Source: Glebionis coronaria (taxonomy: Eukaryota; Streptophyta; Magnoliopsida; Asterales; Asteraceae). From it: a stretch of 64,000 nt of DNA. Shown here piece by piece: positions 58,001 to 64,000 of this stretch. The notes under the pieces are model-generated. The model was not told the DNA's origin. It did not search any database and saw only the letters and a program-made list of their open reading frames with translations. Where the stretch lies: contig CM046875.1 in NCBI GenBank assembly GCA_025667525.1, positions 199,678,125-199,742,124 on the forward strand, in the 5' to 3' direction. The stretch's first letter is position 1, and the number at the start of each line of letters is the position of its first letter. Both the position numbers and the translations under genes were made by a program.

Positions 58001-58812
58001 GCCGGTGATGAAAACGTTCTGCGTTTGTGTTTTATGAGCTGCAGTTTATGGGCTACCATGTTTTGACCGACCAGTGATGAAAACGTTCCCAACCGTGTGC
58101 GGTAATGTATCTGTTGAAATCTCCTAGAAGGCGATGATGATAATATTCGAGCGTCCCTAAGCGGACTACCACAGGATTAGGATTGTGTACCTCTTGGCGG
58201 GGCAACCTTTTTATGTTTGCAGCCAGAGCGCGCATATTATGATATCCGATGCTCACTTATCTGAGCCTAAACATAACACCAAAAAAATACCTTCCCCTTT
58301 CTGTTTGACCAACATTGTCTCATTGGGTTTGTGGATGGATTCGTGACCGCCTTTACATGGTTTGTGATATTCCCGCATCATCGGCTTTAAGCACAGAACG
58401 TGTATTGAAAAATATTGCATGGTAAGTGTGAAGCAAATAACATATCACAAGATCAGCTACTTATATACTAACATAGCAAATCGAAGCCATGCATAAAGTG
58501 ATCGACATATGTTATTTCTACCAAATCTTTGATATATCTATATACATCAAACTCTATTTTTATCCAAATTCCAACTCTAAAAGAGCTGTCTGGAAAGGAA
58601 ATGTATATGCTATACGTATGCAAAAATGAACATAATATTCTGAATGCGTCGTTTCATATTAGGAACTTGCAGATGCCCGTCTTCTAAAATCTGTGATAAA
58701 TCTGTATTTGCAGTTGACTATTGGATATATATTTTGCATCCAGTCATCGATACTGAGAATGTTCTTTTTTTCTAACTTTGACACCATCTTTCTTTTCCAT
58801 TTTGATGTGCAG
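55084..58812. other. Region upstream of the zinc-finger fragment, possibly captured gene sequence
   Basis: No complete gene. The part at 56700-57010 looks like a 5' leader and first intron (CT-rich leader, ATTCAG followed by GTTTCGTATG, then repeated GATCTGATTT-type intron sequence) and may belong to the CCCH gene fragment downstream. Around 58340-58420 a short frame (CDIPASSALSTERV) faintly resembles the hAT dimerisation motif; too short to call. Confidence 0.35.
55617..55712 (+). repeat. 51-bp tandem repeat, two copies
   Basis: Unit with CTGCATCACCAAAACATCTT followed by GGATCT/AGATCT and AAATATTAAACACC. Confidence 0.8.
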
Positions 58813-59140
58813 TACTTCTGGATGCCCATTTGGCGAGGGATGTCATTTCCTGCATTATGTACTTGGAGGGTTTAAAGCTATTAATCCAATGTCAGGTGGC
58901 AACCGCTCTCTACCTGCAACCGTCAGAAACCCCGTAATGCCACCTTCCTTTCCAGACGGTGCTTCTCTTCCAATAGCTAAAACCGCTTCTGCAGCAAATA
59001 CAATACCGCTGAAGGATGTCGATTTGGTGACAAATGTCATTATGCCCATGGAGAATAGGAATTAGGAAAACCAACAGTCCCATCACACCATGAAGATCCA
59101 CGGTCCATGGGCCCACCAACCGAAAGTAGATTTAGCTGAG
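58813..59140 (+). pseudogene. CCCH zinc-finger protein fragment (C3H14/C3H52-like), frameshifted
   Basis: The fragment begins exactly after an intron acceptor (GATGTGCAG, ending 58812). The first block reads TSGCPFGEGCHFLH, the last three ligands of a C-x8-C-x5-C-x3-H finger, followed by a Gly/Pro-rich linker (NPMSGGNRSLP; RNPVMPPSFPDG). A second finger, CSKYNTAEGC...CHYAH, is complete with the same spacing. It is in another frame, so an indel lies near 58980. A TAG at 59056-59058 then truncates it. Sequence related to the family's C-terminus follows (HHEDPRSMGPP). The family consists of plant CCCH/KH RNA-binding proteins such as Arabidopsis C3H14 and C3H52 (recall). Because a Helitron 3' end follows 600 bp downstream, this is most likely a captured genomic fragment with its intron retained. 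Confidence 0.8.
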
Positions 59141-59732
59141 CCAAACCTGATTTTTTCTTTCATGTCACGAGGATGTTACTTATTTTTAAACCATGGCGCC
59201 TACATACCATCCTGTGCTACTATTTTAACTGTTGTCACGACCTTTTTTGATCCATGATACGGGAATCAAACGCTTGGAGGTAAAATAAAGCCACAAACCA
59301 ATTATAGCCATCAAACAGCAACACGGTCTCTGGCAGACGCAAAAAGAGAGGTGTGCCATGATATTGAGCGACCAAGAAACAGTGGAAAGCACATCCCAGG
59401 TACTAATTTTTGCTATAACACCATCTTTAAACCACTTTTGGTGTTCTCAACCTATCCCCTGATTCTGTAAATTATAACAAGTCTCTTTAGGAGCTGAGAA
59501 GCACAATAGCCTCTTTAACTTGCAAATTTCAGTTTTTTTCGTGTTATGAACTTTAAGTTCACTGTATGTCTGTATACATCATGCCATCTTTTTTTACCTA
59601 TTTATTTTGCTATTGTTATTTTCATTTGTTTTTGGATGTTAAATTTGCTTTGTTTCAAGATTCGATACCACATTAGCAGTATTTATAAAAGTATAATTCA
59701 AATGTGTCCAAATAAACATGAAAATTCAACGA
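59141..59732. other. Tail between the zinc-finger fragment and the Helitron end
   Basis: Non-coding. Part may be 3' untranslated or intron sequence of the captured gene. Confidence 0.4.
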
Positions 59733-59762
59733 CCGCGGCGAAGCGCGGGCATCAATTTCTAG
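59733..59762 (+). mobile_element. Helitron 3' terminus
   Basis: The hairpin CCGCG-GCGAAG-CGCGG (59733-59748) is followed by a 10-nt spacer and CTAG ending at 59762, then T. The CGGCGAAGCGCGGG hairpin with CTAG is a classic plant Helitron end. The 5' end was not located. Confidence 0.8.
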
Positions 59763-60021
59763 TATAGATAAACGATCGTTAGTAGAGAAAAAAATAAATA
59801 AATCTAGAGAAGTTTGACAAAAACAGTAATCGGTGGTGAGTCGAAGTATTACGCAAACAAAGATCCAACCACGTGTTATCTATCTATCACTGACTCCACC
59901 CCCCAAAAACCCAAACTGAAACCCAAAACGACATCGTTTCGCATCACACAATACCTACTTACCTAGTATAAAACCCCCCACTCTCTCGCACACCTTTTAT
60001 TCCCCAACAAGAAGAAGAAAA
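59763..60021 (+). promoter_or_regulatory. Promoter of the serine carboxypeptidase-like gene
   Basis: G-box CACGTG lies at 59870-59875 and TATAAAA at 59967-59973, about 50 bp before the ATG at 60022; an A-rich leader (AAGAAGAAGAAAA) precedes the start. The Helitron end at 59762 limits the proximal promoter to about 260 bp. Confidence 0.65.
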
Positions 60022-63000
60022 ATGGAACCATTTTTCTGTGTGATCCTCTCTTTGTTGATCCTCTCACAATCATCCACAACGACATCTCTCCCACTGCCCC
60101 AAAAAATCTTACCATCAACTCAAGCAAGCACCTTGATCAGAGGGTTGAATTTGTTTCCGAAACATGCGGTTAATTTAATTGAAAAAGAAGACGGTGGTTA
60201 TCTCAGAAATAATACAGTTGTTGAGAAGCTGTTTAGGTTTCCTAATTTTGTGGACAGTGATGGTGTCACTGTTGAGGAGCTTGGTCATCATGCTGGTTAT
60301 TACCAGATTCAACACTCACACGCTGCCCAGTATATATTTATTTCTTTAATTCCCTTTTTTTTTTACACTTTACTAATTGAATAGCGTTGACCGGAGTAGA
60401 TTTAATTCATGTTCAGTTATTACTTTAGTTGAAATTAATACTATTCAAACTTTAAAGAAGCCATTAGTTAATTATTTGAATGTAAAATTGTCATACTTTT
60501 ACAATATTCCGGCCAGATTTTAGCCGGATTCGGTATTAGTGACAACAGAGATATACTTGGATAGTCTATACATAATTTCTTAAAGATCAACGGCATTAAT
60601 GAAAAAAGTTTAGAACTTATGTACAAAATTCCCTTTGAAATACAAAGCTCTTTTTTTTAGAAAGTTGATATATTCTGTGTTTTTGAAAAGTTGCTAAGTT
60701 TAGAATTTATCAATATTTAGGGTATTGGGGGTGTTTGTTTCGGCTTATATTTCATTTGCCCCAATTTTGTGGCTTATTTGCAGACTTGTGGGCTTATATA
60801 AGTTAATTATATCATCATAAACTTATATAAGACCATATAAGCCACAAAAATTGGGGTTAAGAAATATACGCCAACATTTTTGTGGCTTATCTCGAGTATT
60901 ATGTGCTTATATAAGTTTATGATGATATAATTTACTTATATAAGCCCACAAGTCTGCACATAAGCCACAAAATTGGGGCTAATGAAATATAAGCCGAAAT
61001 GGGCTTACATTCCATAAGCTAAAATATAGTGGATGTTCTTACCGAGCCTTTTAAATAAATGCTACAGTGACATTGTTAATTCACTATTCGCTAATCTTAT
61101 ATGGATATTTTAAATTGCTATAACACTATTTGAACTATTGAAGAACATCACATGTAGTGTTGAGACAGGAGGTTAAGACTTAAATCTTGTTATATCAAAT
61201 GTAGTGTATTTATTTCTATTATTAGTAATAAGTCATTTGTGGTTTCTTTGTCAGACATGTACTTTACGCGTGTGTTTAGGATGAGCATTTCGGTTTTTAA
61301 TGCTCGTTTAACAAGCATCAAGTAGCTTTATCTTTTTTTTTTCTTTCCAAAATGCTCCTTTTCCAACGCTTTATGAAGTAGCATTTAGGAGCGTTGAGCT
61401 TTTACCAACTATTTTTACACATTATGATTACACCCACACTTACGTTACCAAATGTTTTTGGAGAAAAGAAACAGCCGATGCTTACTACTCACCGTTCAGT
61501 GTTCACTGATACTTTTGTCAAACACACCTATATGTATTCAAATTGTGCTACTTTCCGCAGTTGTTTTCGGTTACATCGTTTTTTAACTAGTATCTAAGAA
61601 TGGTGTTTGGGTTTTCTGTAGGATGTTTTACTTTTTCTTCGAGTCACGGAACAACAAGAAAGACCCTGTAGTTATCTGGCTTACTGGAGGACCAGGCTGT
61701 AGCAGCGAGCTGGCTCTTTTCTACGAGAATGGTCCTTTCAAAATCGCGGATAACATGACTCTTGTCTGGAATGAGTATGGATGGGATCAGGTGATTGTTT
61801 CTTCGTTGAATATTGGTGATTATACTTGGATATGGATCATATTATTGTCACTTTCTATCTTGTTCATCCTCTACATAGTTCCATTAAATACTTTTTCTTA
61901 TATGTGTTGAACTTTTTCTAATATTAACTAACACCTAATTAAGATCTGTTGCTGACTCTATGTATCACTTTACTAGTTTATTCACTTATAAATATTATCA
62001 CCTTAGGCTGCATGAAATGCATTTCAATTTAAAGAGTGATTTCGCTAAAGTTCATCAGTATATACAGTTCCATTTGTCAAGTTTCGGAACCTTGTTTTGA
62101 GAGTAGCTAACGTTGTGTTTTGATTGATTACTTTGCAGATAGCGTATTTGAATCTGAATAATCTACTTGAAATTTGCAATTGATAATGATATGCTCATTA
62201 CATGTTCCATTTGATAACATTTACTCAATATTGTTTGTTTATCACAATGCTTAATAAAGGACTGATGGTATATTGTCATCTTTCCTTTTTAGCTTTTGTA
62301 ATGGTCTACTAAATTCTTTGTTGATGCTTCAGTTGGTGGGTGTTATGGGTGATTGTCTATTTTTCAAGTGATATCAAAGTTGAATATGATGTTTGTTTTT
62401 AATTTACATTTTTATTATATGCCATATGACTTGCAATACGTTAAAGTTTCTGTACAATTACAGGCATCAAACCTAATATATGTTGACCAACCTACTGGGA
62501 CCGGCTTCAGTTATAGCTCTGATAAGAGAGACATTCGTCATGACGAACAGGGTGTGAGTGATGATCTATACGACTTCTTACAGGTATGTTTGTTTTCTCC
62601 CTTGCCTGCGTATTTGGTTATGTAACTGAAATGTATCATAAGGATGTTGTTATCGACCTTTATAGAACGACAGATATGCCATACTTGGCCGTCATAAATT
62701 CATAATTGTCCTGGTCTTCAGTTTTAGAGCAATCCTTTATATGTTTTGAGAGTTTCCTCTTTTTCGTCTGCATTTCATTGTAAGATTACAACAAATTTTC
62801 AAGTGGCACACTTGATAGATGCATTCGCAAATACCCTAGATGGGCAGTTGTCACCCAAATTTATTTTGATGGTGTGTGCAAAACAGCCTTATAATTACAT
62901 GGCATGAATATGAACTGTTGCTTTGTCCATATAGTAGCTTTAGAAGTAGATTTTTCAGTTGAAGCTCTTCTCTTTATTTTGATTATTTGCTTTCTGGCCT

Positions 63001-63708
63001 ATTCACAATAATTACATTTAAAACTTGATCATTGGCCATTATAGCAGTTTTAATTGTTAATGGTGATAGCATATTGTTATATATAAATGTAACCATTCAA
63101 CATCTTGCTGTTATAACTATACTGGTGCATTTCAGGCCTTCTTCACAGAGCATCCTGAATTTGTAGACAATGACTTCTATATTACTGGAGAATCGTACGC
63201 TGGCCATTACATTCCTGCTATTGCTGCTCGAGTCCACCAAGGAAACAAAGCTAAAGAAGGAATACACATAAACCTGAAGGTATCTCTTTCTGTTAGAAGC
63301 TCATTCGTTTCTTAATTAACTTGATGATGTACTTACTTTATGAGTTGTTTTGCAGGGATTTGGCATTGGAAATGGACTTACCGATCCAGCAATACAGTAC
63401 CAGGCTTATACAGATTATGCATTGGACATGGGATTAATTAAGGAGTCTCAATATAAACGGATCAATTTGATAGTTCCAGTGTGTGAAGCAGCTATTAAGC
63501 TTTGCGGTAATCTCGCATCTCTCTCTTACAGACACACACATAGTCGTTCTTAACTAGTGATTCTGTATGTCATTTGACAATATCTGTTGGATGTTCCTTT
63601 TTCTGCTGTGTTTTTTTAGGCACCGATGGGACAGTCTCTTGCATGGCTGCATACGTAGTATGCAACACCATTTTCAGTTCAATTCTATCTATCGCTGGCA
63701 ATATTAAT
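60022..63708 (+). CDS. Serine carboxypeptidase-like protein (peptidase family S10), exons 1-6, 3' end outside the window
   Basis: Exons: 60022-60329, 61622-61790, 62464-62583, 63136-63279, 63356-63506 and 63620-63708 (327 codons). All introns are GT-AG with consistent phases (2, 0, 0, 0, 1, 0). The protein starts MEPFFCVILSLLILSQSS, a signal peptide, so it is secreted or vacuolar. A propeptide-like region ends at GHHAGYYQI. Exon 2 has the oxyanion-hole and substrate-binding motif WLTGGPGCSSELALFYENGP; exon 3 has YVDQPTGTGFSYSS; exon 4 has the nucleophile GESYAGHYIPA; exon 5 has GFGIGNGLTDP. The catalytic Asp and His lie in exons beyond 64000. The sequence is closest, from memory, to Arabidopsis SCPL47-49-type carboxypeptidases, which release C-terminal amino acids; acyltransferase members of the family exist, but this subgroup is usually a peptidase. 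No defect is seen. Confidence 0.93.
60741..60996. mobile_element. MITE in intron 1 of the carboxypeptidase gene
   Basis: Inverted arms of about 100 bp begin CGGCTTATATTTCATT (left) and, on the complement, from 60996. Both include CCCAATTTTGTGGCTTAT and AGACTTGTGGGCTTATATAA. Two internal TTATATAAG hairpins suggest a compound fold. The exact ends and target duplication are unclear. Confidence 0.7.
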
Positions 63709-64000
63709 GTAAGAACATCTTGTACTTGAACATTTAATTAGGGGCAAATGTCAATAAATGACAATTGCAATGTTTCGGGATGGTAATTATGCCTGTTTGT
63801 TTTGGGATCTTTTTCCTTGTTTTTTGGTCATTAGTGACTTGTTAGCTGGTCCAAATGATGTCTTTTTTTTATTCCTATATATATGTGTCATTTGGTTGCT
63901 GACATTGCCATAAATGAAATTACCAAATTAGCACACCAGAAATACTAAAACGGAACATATATGTATTTGGTTTTTTGTTGATGGGGCCATTTAGTCTTCT

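Noticed and set aside
58340..58430. Short stretch resembling the hAT dimerisation motif (CDIPASSALSTERV)
   Set aside because: About 20 residues only, no neighbouring transposase sequence in frame; could be chance.

Overview
The window is plant nuclear DNA, most likely from a composite (Asteraceae). Three things point there: deeply nested LTR retrotransposons, a SIRE/Maximus-like copia element with an extra 3' reading frame of a kind I recall from composite genomes, and a Tat-clade gypsy element carrying an antisense 'putative gypsy-type' gene. The family placement is inference from recall. Only one ordinary host gene is visible: a serine carboxypeptidase-like gene that starts at 60022 and runs off the right edge. 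Almost everything to its left is transposon inside transposon.

Layout, left half. Positions 1-18835 hold the 3' part of a plus-strand SIRE-like copia element: reverse transcriptase/RNase H, then a separate 3' reading frame with its own TATA and CCAAT boxes, then a 524-bp LTR. That LTR is split by a 12.6-kb minus-strand LARD-like element (5809-18380; 3.93-kb LTRs, target duplication TTCCC, tRNA-Asp-type primer site, one orphan reading frame, no pol). Next come a block of CGGTTCGGTTT motifs, a Helitron 3' end, an AT microsatellite and a minus-strand Tekay-like LTR.

Middle. A minus-strand copia element (22430 to at least 38360) interrupts the Tekay-like LTR. It is itself split inside integrase by a young 11-kb plus-strand Tat gypsy element (25774-36788; LTRs differ at one site, target duplication ATACT). 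The Tat element carries gag-pol, broken by two in-frame TGA codons, and on the opposite strand a four-exon gene whose three introns all have GT-AG borders and matching phases. The two units converge on a spacer with an AATAAA signal in a hairpin.

Right half. At 40266-41783 there is a solo SIRE-type LTR (target duplication CACTT), inserted in inverse orientation into the 3' LTR of a non-coding minus-strand element of the same family (about 42477 to 51137 and beyond). The interior of that element has no polyprotein but contains two dispersed families of hairpin modules whose stems vary in a compensatory way. A Tekay-like deletion derivative (47576-51091, target duplication CAATA) sits in it. 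Beyond lie a 434-bp hAT-type MITE, a short telomere-like array, a 0.6-kb fold-back element and a Helitron 3' end at 59762. Just upstream of that end is a broken fragment of a CCCH zinc-finger gene with its intron border, probably a captured gene piece. The Helitron ends about 200 bp upstream of the carboxypeptidase TATA box.

The strongest candidates for something undescribed are the spliced antisense gene of the Tat element (32834-35683), the covarying hairpin modules of the non-coding copia-like element (42018-51290), and the copia LTR at 22430-22921, which is almost entirely an inverted repeat.
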